64,000 bases of DNA from Corticium candelabrum. Taxonomy: Eukaryota > Porifera > Homoscleromorpha > Homosclerophorida > Plakinidae. The stretch is from contig NC_085085.1 of assembly GCF_963422355.1 (NCBI RefSeq), positions 6,797,733 through 6,861,732 on the forward strand, in the 5' to 3' direction. Position 1 is the stretch's first letter. The number at the start of each line of letters is the position of its first letter. The translations under genes were made by a program, and so were the position numbers. Below, in pieces: positions 42,474-54,312 of this stretch. The notes below the pieces were generated by a model that was not told where the DNA came from, made no database searches, and saw only the letters and a program-made list of their open reading frames with translations.

Positions 42474-44125
42474 ACGAATGCACATGCACGCACACATGTT
42501 CACTTTCAAATATGGTCCATTTTTAGATCTAGAGATTCTTCATATCACAGAACACACCAATGCACAGTATGACGTGCTAGAATTCAATTGATGGGTTGCT
42601 ATAATCTTCAGGGCTAGATCAGCTAAATTTTTTTGATGCTAGGATATTTTGACATGAAAACTGGACTAACTGACTGAACAGAAAAGGAATGACCACGTGA
42701 TGGTTTGAGCATGTGCAGTCCTCATTGCATTGCCTACAAGTTTATGAGCTTATCACAGGCTATGGTTACCCAGGTAATACTCTGTATGTAGGAATTGCCA
42801 AGGTTTGGGTGTGTGGCCAAACTTTTACACCTCAACAAAATCAAATCGTTAAACAAGGGTAAATCTTCCATAATTTAGAAAGTGTAAAACGTGATCTATG
42901 TTGGAGTCAAGGTACAAAAACGATTATTAATTAGGGCAGGACTAAATTTTGGTTTTCAATTTCATTTTTAGTAAGGGTAACTCTAAATCAGCTAGCCCCC
43001 CTTACCCAGTAGGAAAGAGGGAGGGGCTAGTTTACTAGACTACAATATGCTAACTCTAGTGCTCAAAGAACAATGCTGTTTGTCAAGCAGTCCCCATTGT
43101 TTACGTCAGTATTTGCTCCAGATTGTAATACAGTAGCAAAGGTTGCCCAGATGTTGCCTAGAGTTTGGCTCCCGGATACTTGCCCTTTCCACATCTGGAT
43201 TGGTACTGCCTTTTCAGGTGAGACTAAGTGCTGTCCCTAGTACATGAATTAGTCTCTGGTTAGTGAAACCGTCATATACCTATTTCTATAAACAGTGATG
43301 CTGCATTTGCCAAGTCTTACATCAGTTCTTATGAACAAACATCCTATCAGCCCTATAGTATACAGTCTACTGGTATATCTTTTGATGCAACAATCCTGGT
43401 ACATTGTGCCTCTTGTGTAATCTAGAACGTGGTTATACATTAACCAATTAAGGACATCAACACGATTTCAAAAGTGAAGATTACTACATACTGATAGCAT
43501 TAGACATTCAGCATTTATGTGTCAACATTAGAAGACAGGGGATCTACATTGTCACACACCAAGTCATAGAGGAAATTCTACACCAAAGCAATCAAAGCAA
43601 TCAACTTATTCTTGTTATGCTGGCAACTTAACGCTCTATAAGGAGTTTCAGCACACTTCGGAGACTGAAATCGTGGCTGTGCACAACTATAAAATGAATG
43701 CTGAACTGGGTACTGCTACATATCCACAAGGGTCAAATTCCTCAGACATGGAACGTGTCGGCAAGGAGTTTGTTGTGTACAGAAGAAAAGGACAGTTTTA
43801 AAGTTGGAGAATTTAAGTCAACTAGACATGATTGATCGCTCATAGAGACAAACCATGTATGAAATTCAGAACGTGCAATCACACTTCATCACTCCAATCT
43901 ATCCCTCACTTAAAACTTACAAACTTTACTCTGAAGAAAGAAGTTTGTTATCCCTCCTCATTGTCTACACCCTTGTGCATGTCTCATCAACACCACAATT
44001 GCAAGATTATGTGATCTTGTTTTCTAGACATGTATATATTTAATTAGCTAATGCTGCAGAAGTCAATGGCTACATATCTTTAATTTTAACCATAACTATG
44101 ATACCAGTAAATACAGTGCCACCGA
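42260..44125. other. Convergent intergenic region, no gene seen
   Basis: Lies between the 3' ends of the PLPP (+) and COPS9 (-) genes. Contains a (CA)n run at 42415-42473. No exon or named repeat recognised in the remainder. Confidence 0.5.
42415..42473. repeat. (CA)n microsatellite
   Basis: CA run with a single interruption (aaac), just downstream of the PLPP gene. Confidence 0.9.
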
Positions 44126-44452
44126 TTAGGAAACATCGTCGTCGTCAAACAGATCATCAAATTCTACGTCATCACAATGAGGTCATCAGAATCGCCGAAA
44201 TTAATTCCAAATATGGAAAAATCTTACTGTTAAAGAAATCCAAATGAACGGCTCTGTCGTTGTCTGCCAAGTCCATGACAACTCCGTGAATGGACTATCA
44301 ACCAAACGCGTACGACAATAGTTATAAACACAAGTCTATCTAAAGGAAAGGTCGTCCTCAACCTCTTCTACGTCGGCCCATGCTCCAGGTCCCTCAGGAA
44401 ACATCTCATCCTGTACCACAGTGTGCTGCGGAAACTGTTGTGGCCCACTCAT
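44126..44452 (-). CDS. COPS9: COP9 signalosome subunit 9
   Basis: Three small exons on the minus strand, 44363-44452, 44228-44294 and 44126-44163, splice in phase to 64 residues. The product carries the hallmarks of CSN9/MYEOV2: VVQDEMFPEGPGAWADVEE near the N-terminus, GVVMDLADNDRAVHLDFFN in the middle and the acidic C-terminus KFDDLFDDDDVS (vertebrate form ends DLFDDDDIQ). CSN9 is the smallest, non-essential subunit of the signalosome, which removes NEDD8 from cullins. Because of its size it is easily missed by gene finders. It has its own NRF-1-like promoter site immediately upstream. Confidence 0.92.
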
Positions 44453-44464
44453 CTTGTTTTAAGT

Positions 44465-44474
44465 GCGCATGCGC
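44465..44474 (-). promoter_or_regulatory. NRF-1-like palindrome upstream of COPS9
   Basis: GCGCATGCGC lies 13 bp upstream of the COPS9 start codon (in the context tgcgcatgcgca, the full NRF-1 consensus). The same 10-mer is in the CSNK1A1/URM1 promoter. Confidence 0.6.
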
Positions 44475-45318
44475 AAACCTGTGCGGACCCAAGTCTAGGT
44501 ATCTGTACAAGTAACGACTTGTACAGGTGCACAGCACGTACGAATCTTGACATGAAAAGTTTAGGACTACTCACCATATATGGCAATTCTATACGCCGAA
44601 TTTATCTTGTCAAGTCTGCCGGTTGGACATGGGCCAGGCCTAGATCTAGAGATTTAGTATCTACTACCTCTAGCTAGACCCTTTTGCCTGGGTCCTTCGT
44701 TTAATTGAAGTAAAATAATTTATCCAGTACTCGCGTCCTAGTAGACACAGTAGACAGTCGACTGTTTTTTAGTCTCGCGTAGCCAGACTCTAATCCCGCG
44801 TACTCGCAAATTTTTTTTTTGGGTCCACTTCACACACACATCCCGGATATATAGCCCGGATAAGTTTAACTTGCACGTGCACGGTAGACCATTCTCACGT
44901 GCACGCATGCTGGATCATGCATGATTTAGTAGTTCGAAATGTGTTGTTATGCTGACAGATCGTGGGAATTGCGCTTTCTCTGCGAGCAGTTACCACACTC
45001 AGTAAACAGCAGTGGCTATTGAAAGGAGAGCCCCAGTATGGGGAATGTTGGTTGCTACAAACCGTTTTCTTTGCAGAAATCGACTTTCTCGAGAAACAAT
45101 TGACTCCAGAAAAGCTTTGCGTGATGCAGCTATCATACAAGACGGCAGAGGTTTGTACATTTTGCTAGTTAATTGATATTAGTTAATTAACTAATTATTA
45201 ATTTATTAGAATACAGTATTTAGTAACATTAAAGCACAATTTATGTATTTATGGTAGTATTTTGAACCTTAAATGTGATTTAATAAATAGTAATTTATAA
45301 TTTATATATGTATATATA

Positions 45319-45712
45319 CAGTAGTGGACAAAGTATTTGCCAGGCAAGAAATTTCAAGGGTTTTCAGGATGTTTGTGTTTGAGTGGAAGCACAAAATATT
45401 AATAAAGCGACTTCTTGGTCAATGTTGGTCATGCAATGGGAAAATCAAGACTAATTGGTACAGAATTGAGTCTAAATCAGTTGGTTGTTGCAATTTAATT
45501 AAGATTATTGTTACAACCTGGTTAAAACAGATTAATTAAGTTTACATTACAACTTATCAAAGCATATTCAATGCAAACAATATTACAACCTTTGAAAACA
45601 AACTAACTTATCAATTTATGCTCATATCAGCACTTATTTCCATTCTGTAGTCCAGAATATGATGAAAAATCAACAGCAAAAACTACCCGGCAAATACTTT
45701 TGTCCACTACTG
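45319..45712. mobile_element. Tc1/mariner-type MITE
   Basis: Ends CAGTAGTGGACAAAGTATTT and AAATACTTTTGTCCACTACTG form inverted repeats of about 24 bp (one indel), flanked by TA on both sides. Length 394 bp, no transposase. The right arm of the surrounding element lacks it and shows the unfilled site. Confidence 0.9.
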
Positions 45713-46437
45713 TATATACTAGAAACTATTGCAGAAGAACCTGTTTATTAATCATGTACTCTTCTGTTACTGCAATTAATTTGTTTGCATAAGAAATGTA
45801 TGGCATACAGGCAGGATTAGAGGAAGTTGTTGATCCGGACAGTCTGTTGCCACAGAACAGTTTTTCGTTAGCCTAAAATACATAGAATCAATCCATGATC
45901 CATTTTAAAATAAAATTAAAACACACACAATGAAGATGCCTATTTCTCTAGTGGGTGCACAGCTTGCTGGACATAAAACTGGAATGACTTGTTCTGAACA
46001 CTCATTCTGAACACTGTAATTACAATCTGTTTCTCTCTTTATATCAAGGCATATTAACATGAACAGTTTCCTCAACTCAAAAATCTTGTATCCTCGTACA
46101 GTTTAGATGGCATTAGGGGTATTTGTTTTCAAACTTATTGTCGTATTGTAGTTTCTCCTTGTTCTCTGGTGGATTCGTTTGGGGATAATGATTCTGTTGA
46201 ACGTGTTGGTTGTAGTTTTGGCTTTCATGAACAAACTTTACTCAGACTTAAGCAAAGCTTCTGGCGTTTAGGTTGCTTGAGATGGTGGCTTTGGATTTGC
46301 TGAGACTGCAAGTTTTCATCAGCTAATATGGACTTATCTATGGACTTATCTAGGATATTTGAAATTTTAATTTGATCAGAAAGCAGCCATACTGCTAAGG
46401 TATTCGTCAGGTAGTGAGTATAAGGGCTTGGTTGAAG

Positions 46438-47508
46438 CAGGGTTCTCCCCAGGGCGTTTGAGTGTAGCGCTGCGCTACGCTTGAAATTCTACTTCACTCT
46501 CAGAGATCACTGATTTGAGATTGTCTAGATATGCTCCAGATATGGATAGCAAGTGCATGTGAAGGAAACATAATCTTAATGATGTAATTTGCATGTTTAG
46601 AACCTGCTTACTAAGTAGGCGGCTTGAAGAAAGCCAATACTGAATAGGACCGCTGACTGACCACTTTGCAAAAATAGTTCCAGTCAGATTCCAACAGCTG
46701 TGCCACTTCAAAGTGCAAATTCTTTGCCATACAGAACAAGATGTGATGGCTGCAATTGTGAAGAAAGAGAACCTTTCCTTAGTGTTTCCAATCAGTTGTA
46801 ACCTTGCAGCCATTGCCCAGTTAATCCCTGCTTCCACTGCTGACTGTGAGAGGGCTTTTCTGAACTGAATAGGATAAAGACACCTCTGAGAAACCCCGTC
46901 TGAGCAACAAAATCACAGTGCAACTGCTGTTTATCTCTATTGAAGGTCCCTGTTTAGAAGACTTTGACTTTAACGCTGCATGTCTGGAGTGGGCTTCCAA
47001 GAGGAACAGATACATTACAATATTGTAACAGAGTCAGCATAATTTCATTATACAGTGGACAGCTTGTAAGATTGAACACAGTTTTGCTTGTTACTCTCTA
47101 ATGTAGCAGCAACCTTAGGGTATATACTCAGTCACTGTGTTGAAGCAATGATTACGAATAAATTGTATGTCATTGTGTTTATGCATTCAATTGTGTCACA
47201 GTGTGTATCTAGCAAGCGTGCACTGCTACTTAGTAGACTAGTTAACAGGTTTGTCAATGCATGGTTACAAGTCACAGCAATATCTTGACTTCAACAGCTG
47301 TCCATGCTAAATTCGTCCAACTAATGGATTACTGATAGCTGACAGCCTGTAAACAACAGCTAGTATAGACGATTTTCAGCAGCAAGTCTAATATATATAT
47401 TGATAATAGATTAGTATTGCAATTGGGACTTTGTCGTGACGTCGGTGGATGGGCATGGTCTTAGGGAGGGGCTAGTGCTACGCTTTCCTGAAATCCTGGG
47501 AGAACCCT
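46438..47508 (+). mobile_element. hAT transposon relic with 8-bp target duplication
   Basis: The ends CAGGGTTCTCCCC and (C)CTGGGAGAACCCT are inverted repeats, and the flanks GGTTGAAG (46430-46437) and GGTTGAAG (47509-47516) are an exact 8-bp duplication, the hAT hallmark. On the plus strand at about 46795-47029 shifted frames read the hAT C-terminal dimerisation region: IPASTADCERAFL, LSNKITVQLLFISIEGP, DFNAACLEWASKRNRYITIL and a stop. Style is that of ZNF862-like hAT transposases. The rest of the transposase is deleted, so the element is non-autonomous. Confidence 0.85.
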
Positions 47509-47525
47509 GGTTGAAGGTAAAGTTT

Positions 47526-48345
47526 GAGTTTTGCTTTGTCACATAGAAGGACAGCTGTGGTGAACAGATGTGTGCCCACAGATTCTCTGGAGAAAATGCT
47601 GCAACTGCCACAAAAACAAAGGCAATAACCCCACAAAGAGAAGAACATGTTTGTATTGGGAAATTTTGCAATGCCTTGATCATGCGTGTTTTCCATCTTT
47701 TCAAAAGTCGGCCTATGCATAGGAATCAAATCATGAATATCCACTCTTTCACCTAAGGCAGTGCTTACATAGTCCAGTGTTTGTATTAGTTCTACCAACA
47801 ATTTGGTAGGAACTGGCTATCCCAATGGGCCACCATAGAAGGAAACTTTGAATTCAAATCTAAAGCAACCACTGTCCAATGATTCCCACTGATCAATGTA
47901 TTTGATGCAACAGAAGATCCAGTTATGGCATCAATTTGTACGTTGACAATCAGGAATATAAGTCTAATCTTCTTTCTGTTGTTCAGAGCTAATGCTATGG
48001 ACGTGTTCAACGTGAATTAGCAAACTTTGGATAGCACAAGGCAAAGACAATCTTGTGATGAGCAATTGAGAAGCGATGCCATACCTTCAAGCAGTGTATC
48101 AGGTAACCATCTGTCACATGCCAGTCTAGACATTTGGTAGCTACTGTAGTCACGTCACCAAATGCCACAGCAGAGGCTGGCTTGTCTGACAGAATTTGTT
48201 GAAATTGCTGTATCTTGCTCAAGTTCAAGAGTTCAAGATTCAAAGTGTCAGGAATGTGACAGACCTTGTTGAACCACTTGTCTTCTTGAATAACCTTTGG
48301 GAGGACACCACTTAGACAGGAGTATGGACATTAAATTAAGGAACA
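47526..48345 (-). pseudogene. Ulp1/SENP-type (C48) cysteine peptidase relic
   Basis: Minus-strand frames, with shifts and stops near 48000 and 47790, carry the C48 catalytic order. First a W-containing substrate-groove region (TKCLDWHVTDGYLIHCL), then GNHWTVVALDLNSKF with the catalytic His, MVAHWDSQ with the Asp, and PIQTCSSLCGVIAFVFVAVA with the oxyanion Gln and catalytic Cys followed by Gly-Val. N-terminal sequence (LSKWCPPKVIQEDKWFNK) precedes it. Such peptidases cleave SUMO-like conjugates in host proteins and are also passengers in several DNA transposon families. The position between inverted arms argues for a transposon passenger. It is inactive through frameshifts. Confidence 0.65.
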
Positions 48346-49939
48346 AACTCGTTCAACTCAAAGTATTTGTATTACTTTACTGCAGCTAGGTGGCAGAGTA
48401 TTACTGATCGACATTTGTAGTTGTGAATTCAGTTAACATGACTAGTGGTGAGCTAATATAATTTGTAGTATTCTGGACACGAACAAATTCTCATGCATAT
48501 TGGTTAATATCTACACTGTCTAAACAAGATAGTGTAGGCACACTTTAAAAGAAGCATGCTTTAGCTATAGGTACTTAGCAAGGATGTGTGGTACATGTGA
48601 TTACAAGTAACTACTACATGTAATGTACAATCTCATAATTAAATGGGACATGAAATGCTAACTAAAATCATCTAGTCACTTAGACAGAACACTACAATGT
48701 GTAGAAAGAGATTTAAAAATTTACCTGAAGAATGAGATGCTTGATATTTTGCATTGTGTGTATAGGATGTGTGAAGAATATTGGAAGGTGGATCGGGGAA
48801 TGACATGTTAAAGTACTCTCTAGCAAAATCTAGCGACTGCTGTGACATTTCTTACCAGATTTATGACGTTTGTTTACCAGTTTACAATGCTGTATACGCA
48901 TAACTCAATCTTAACCAGTTATAGTCATTACCAGTTGGATATAACAGTGTCCGCTCTAGATGTTAAAGAAAGACTCAAAGTAACATGATAATGTTTTGTG
49001 CTTGTATATACGTAGTTCTATTTGTGGTCAATTTGAGCATGGTATAAGATACTGTGAATATGCATCATCAACTGCTCCATCTCATCATAGTAAAGAAACA
49101 CCGCCCTTTGGTATTTATCAAGTTTTGAAACCAGAATTACTGTAACAGCTAGCCCTCATATATGGAGCCCTATCTGAGAAGACTCCCAATCTAACAGCCA
49201 GGGACACAATGAATGGCAGATCGCTCAAGTGAGCATTATAGATATAAATAGATATACCCACCATCATCATGTATGCAAATCTATTCAGAAATCACTTTCA
49301 GCATGGCTGGTCTCCCAAAAGATCCTGCAAATAATCTATCAAATGTACAAAGTACAATAGCTAAAAGCACTACGAGTCAAAATGCAATGCAGCTATACAA
49401 ACTTAGTTGCACTCATTTCTTCAGAAAATTGGTCACGGCAGCTCCCTGAAGAAAAGGCACTTTCTGTGTAACTCTGGAGAATCTCAAAAGATGAACTAAA
49501 AATTCAAACCTTCTTTGACTTACAAGTGCAGTACATACAACTGAAACATTGCATGCAAGTACCTTATCGAGATCCAGAAATGTTAATTAATCGAAACATA
49601 GGTGATTTATGCCTAAACCACACATGTAATTTGTCTTCTGGCAGGTGCAATAATGGAAGTTATCCAGGTTACTCTTCTAGAATCTGCAACAACCAGAATA
49701 AAGAAGTTACGTTGACTCTATTTACAATATTGACTGTGTTAATTAATCAAAGAAAATATGAAATGTATTAAATCAATAAATATTAACTGCAATAATCAAT
49801 CGACATTTACTATATAAATTTAATTAATAACATTGACTGTAGACATCAATCAAAACTTCCACCACTAAATATTAGCTCACCACTACATATTAACTGAATT
49901 CACAACAACAAATGTCCTGGATTGTTCATATTCCTTGAT
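48346..49939. other. Interior of the composite element, nothing recognised
   Basis: AT-rich sequence between the peptidase relic and the right arm. No transposase motif found in any frame. Short ORF 49526-49771 has no family resemblance I know. Confidence 0.4.
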
Positions 49940-50268
49940 CTATAGAGAGGAACAGATTGCAGTTAGAGTTTTCAGAATGAGTGTTCAGAACAAGTTATTC
50001 CTGTTTTATGTTCAGCAAACTGTGCACCCACTAGAGAAATAAGCATCTTCATTGTGTGTGTTCTAATTTTATTGTTAAAATGGATCATGGATTGCTTCTA
50101 TTTTAGGCTAATGAAAAACTGTGTTCTTTTGCAACAGACTGTCCATGGCGCAGATCAACAGCTTCCTGTAATCCTGCCTGTTTGCCATACATTTCTTATG
50201 TAAAACAAATTAATTGCAGTAACAGCAGAGGACACGATTAATTAAAAAACGGGTTCTTCTGCAATAGT

Positions 50269-50614
<346 letters not shown>

Positions 50615-51108
50615 CACTTATAAATTATAAATTACTATTTATTAAATCACATTTAAGGTTAAAAAATACTACCATAAATACATAAATTGTGCTTTAATGT
50701 TACTAAATACTGTATTCTAATAAATTAACAATTAGTTAAATTAACTAATATCAATTAACTAGCAAACTGTACAAACTCCTGCCGTCTTGTATAATAACTG
50801 CATCACGCAAAGCTTTTCTGGAGTCAATTGTTTCTCGAGAAAGTCGATTTCTGCAAAGAAAACGGTTTGTAGCAACCAACATTTCCCATATTGGGGCTCT
50901 CCCTTCACTAGCCACTGTTGCTTACTGAGTGTGGTAACTGCTCGCAGAGAAAGCGCAATTCCCACAATCTGTCAGCATAGCACCTCACATTTCGAACTAC
51001 TAGCCATTTGTGCACGTGAGAATGGTCTACCGTGCACGTGCAAGTTAAACTTATCCGGGCTATATATCCGGGATGTGTGTGTGAAGTGGACCCCAAAAAA
51101 AAATTTGC

Positions 51109-51315
51109 GCGTACTCGTTCGGGACGTCCGCCTACACTCGCCTACTCGGGAAATGTCTTCGGCACGTCACAACTAGCGCTAGAGACCTCCAGTACTGTTC
51201 CGAGTTGGCACGAATATTCATTTTGAGTGACCGCACATCTGCACTAAAAACTAAGAGGAGGTGGACCCTAGTGGGGTCCACGTGCCCCGTTACTGAATGA
51301 TATCAACGTTATTCG
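51109..51315 (+). promoter_or_regulatory. FEM1 upstream region with a hairpin
   Basis: About 200 bp separate the composite element from the FEM1 start. At 51261-51281 the palindrome GTGGACCCTAGTGGGGTCCAC can form a hairpin. A promoter is inferred from position only. Confidence 0.4.
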
Positions 51316-53349
51316 ATGTCAGCCTCTTCTCTAGAAAGCGCTGCTGATACTAACACACACGCAGAAGATCACGATAATGACATCTTTGTTGACGTCGAAG
51401 CAACAGTTGACTTGGGCTTGCAATTAGAAGAGCCAAACGGAAGAGCAGAGTCGGTCTATAATGCAGCGAAAAATGGCAATTTGCAGTTCTTAGAGAGAGT
51501 GGTCGCGTCTGAACGCGCCAAACTGGGTGTTCAAAACGTCTCTTGCGTTGTTTCTCAGCCATTCAACAAGGTCGTTCCATTGGCTATAGCAAGCAAACAT
51601 GGACAACTAGATTGCGTGCGCTACCTATTACAGGAGTGCAAAGTAGATATCCACAGTAGGTCAGATATAATCTCGGATACGACTAAGAAAGAGGTCAAAC
51701 AGGCAACACCACTGTGGATTGCATCGACAGCGGGACAAGTTGGAATTGTTCGTTATTTGGTCGAAAATGGAGCAAACGTCAATTCAGGAACAGAAACCAT
51801 GTCAACTCCACTTCGTGGTGCATCCTTTCATGGTCATCTTGAAATTATGGATTTTCTTCTCAAGAACGGGGCAAACATCAACACTCCCAATCATATCGGG
51901 CAATCGCCGATTATGATTGCAGCATTGCGACAACAAATCGCTGCAGTAAAGCTATTGCTTTTACATCAAGCTGATATTCATCAGAGAACGCAGCATGGAT
52001 ACAGTGCATTGCACATGTCTGCTAGTAAAGGCAATGTTGAACTGCTAAAGCTTCTTCTCGATGCCGGAGCAAGGAATGAAAAAGACAATTTGAAATTATT
52101 ACCAATGATGTTGGCTGCAGCAAATTGTCATACTGAAGCAGTTCACTTCTTTATGGAGCGATATGATTGTGCAACAAACGATGCAGCGAATGCTTTGGAA
52201 TTGTGTGGAGCAACTGCTATTGATAGGGAGGACAATATAGATCGAGCAATGGGTCTATGGGAACAGGCTATCAAACTTCGTATGTCTGCTATGAGCAAGG
52301 GCTCTGATGACTGGAAAGATAAGGATCCACCAGTTGCTGCACCTTGTGCTGCTTATGATAATTTTGTTGAAGCCTCAACAGAGGAAGAACTAGCCACATT
52401 GGTGAATTGTTCTGATTTTGTAATATCTCACCATGCTCTTCATATTAATTCTCTTCTTATTCGAGAACGTGTTTTAGGTGCGCTGCATCCTCACACATCG
52501 TATTATATTAATCTATATGGTTCTACTTGCACTGACAATCATTTATATAAACGGGCCTTACAATTATGGACACACGCACTCAACATGGAGAGAGTGTTGT
52601 TTGATTATGACATCGAAGAAATTCAGGAAGATTTGCTTATGCGAGTGGATGGATTTGAGGACATGCTGCTTGATTCATTCTACCCGGATGTTACTCCTTT
52701 TCTGGAATGGGCCATTGACGTAGTCAGTGATAGGACCAAGAAGGGGCAGTCTACATGGAAATGCCATGCTGCAGCTGTAATGCTTGCATCTCAGTGGTTG
52801 CGGTCTGCACAAGGAGATTGCCATAGACTTGGTCCCAATGGACTTGACATTACAAGGAAGCTGGTGAGACTGAGAAGTAACCCAGATGGATGTACTTCAT
52901 TGCATTTGGCAGTAGATGCAGGATTGCCTCGCCGTTGTGAGTCCCTGTGTGAATTCCCAGATCTTGAATTTGTTCAGTTTTTATTAGGAAATGGTTCAGA
53001 CCCAAATTGTCTGAATGCTGCCCAACATACGTCTCTTCACATCGCTGCTCTCAATCAACCATCAGAGGAAGCAAAGAATGTTATTGATCTTCTCCTTGAT
53101 TGTGGAGCTGCCGTTGACATCCGTAGTTCTGATGGATGCACACCTATTGATCTGTACAGGAGCACTCATGTTTGGGATCCTGAACAGTCACTCTGTGAAC
53201 GCCTTTACCATCCTGGTGTTTTGTCTCTGCAGTCCTTGGCTGCAGCTCGATTAGCTCATTGTGGAATGTCATTGCAAGAATCGGGACTCACTCAGAAGCT
53301 AAAAGATTTTGTAAGGCTGCGTTGCACTGACAAAGATGAGGACTCCTAA
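51316..53349 (+). CDS. FEM1 homologue, ankyrin-repeat substrate receptor of CUL2 ubiquitin ligases
   Basis: A single uninterrupted ORF of 677 residues. After an acidic extension of about 45 residues comes the FEM1 start (VYNAAKNGNLQFLERVV), then ankyrin repeats at about residues 50-290 (VPLAIASKHGQLDCVRYLL, TPLWIASTAGQVGIVRYLV, TPLRGASFHGHLEIMDFLL, SPIMIAALRQQIAAVKLLL, SALHMSASKGNVELLKLLL). The FEM1-specific ELCGATAIDREDNIDRAMGL and a TPR-like region with ALHPHTSYYINLYG follow. Two further ankyrin repeats precede a VHL-box-like LQSLAAARLAHCG at about 638-650, which binds Elongin B/C and CUL2. FEM1 proteins recognise C-terminal Arg degrons. FEM1B and FEM1C cannot be told apart here. No introns, unlike all other host genes in the window. 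Confidence 0.92.
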   Translation: MSASSLESAADTNTHAEDHDNDIFVDVEATVDLGLQLEEPNGRAESVYNAAKNGNLQFLERVVASERAKLGVQNVSCVVSQPFNKVVPLAIASKHGQLDCVRYLLQECKVDIHSRSDIISDTTKKEVKQATPLWIASTAGQVGIVRYLVENGANVNSGTETMSTPLRGASFHGHLEIMDFLLKNGANINTPNHIGQSPIMIAALRQQIAAVKLLLLHQADIHQRTQHGYSALHMSASKGNVELLKLLLDAGARNEKDNLKLLPMMLAAANCHTEAVHFFMERYDCATNDAANALELCGATAIDREDNIDRAMGLWEQAIKLRMSAMSKGSDDWKDKDPPVAAPCAAYDNFVEASTEEELATLVNCSDFVISHHALHINSLLIRERVLGALHPHTSYYINLYGSTCTDNHLYKRALQLWTHALNMERVLFDYDIEEIQEDLLMRVDGFEDMLLDSFYPDVTPFLEWAIDVVSDRTKKGQSTWKCHAAAVMLASQWLRSAQGDCHRLGPNGLDITRKLVRLRSNPDGCTSLHLAVDAGLPRRCESLCEFPDLEFVQFLLGNGSDPNCLNAAQHTSLHIAALNQPSEEAKNVIDLLLDCGAAVDIRSSDGCTPIDLYRSTHVWDPEQSLCERLYHPGVLSLQSLAAARLAHCGMSLQESGLTQKLKDFVRLRCTDKDEDS

Positions 53350-54257
53350 TACTAATAAACTAGCCAACAGTCTTTTAGCTTAAGTTGTGGGCTGTATTGA
53401 CAATGACAATGAACATGGTGTTTCTTGCATAAATGAATTCATGCTGACACATTGCTAATATGGATACTTTGTGCTAAATACATGAATAGCAAATGACAGT
53501 ATTTTACATCAACACGTACAAATATTTACACAATAATCATTATTTATAATCTACCAATGCATACCAAGATCGATAACTTAACAGTTTGATATATACTTTG
53601 CCTAAGAGCAAGGACGAGTCATAGGATGAATTCTGCATTCAGATTGTTTCCAAACTCATAGTCCTAAGTCACCACATTTCTTTATCGTAGTATTAATGGT
53701 CTCTTCGTAAGATGTTCATCATGTCTGTAGGCAAAGCAGCTGTGACCTGTCAAATAGAATTAACTTGTTCTATTGTTTTACATTATTTCTGACACAGTGG
53801 AAATTAATTGTTTGTTCTCTATGTGACCTGTTGCAATGAAGGTTTACTGTGGGGTAATTGTCACAGCCTAATTGCTCTACTGCATAGTGACAAAAGCAAA
53901 GCTGTTCTTGCTAACATTATCTAAGCTGCAACCCAAATATTCCATGAATCATATAGAAAACGTACAGTGGGTTGCCAGAAGTCTTGCTAGGTGCACCGTA
54001 CAGCTACATAAACACTACCCTGTATGAAAATCAACAGTGAATACACGAATGGATATGTTGTGCACAAGCGCATATTTGGACAATCCATTAATTGTCCCGT
54101 ACTGTACAATCCATGGAATAATTGCCTGTACAAACCATGGATCGTCAATACAAACCATGCACACCTAGCCATAGCCCCCCTAACCCTGTAACCCTAACCC
54201 TAACCCATAACCCTAATATTCAAATTACCCAGATAAACTGTTCATGCTTTGCGCATG

Positions 54258-54312
<55 letters not shown>

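Noticed and set aside
44895-45168. Conserved ORF in the composite element arms (GIALSLRAVTTLSKQQWL...)
   Set aside because: It is conserved between the arms mainly because the arms are copies of each other; both strands and frames are open and no family is recognised, so I did not call a gene.
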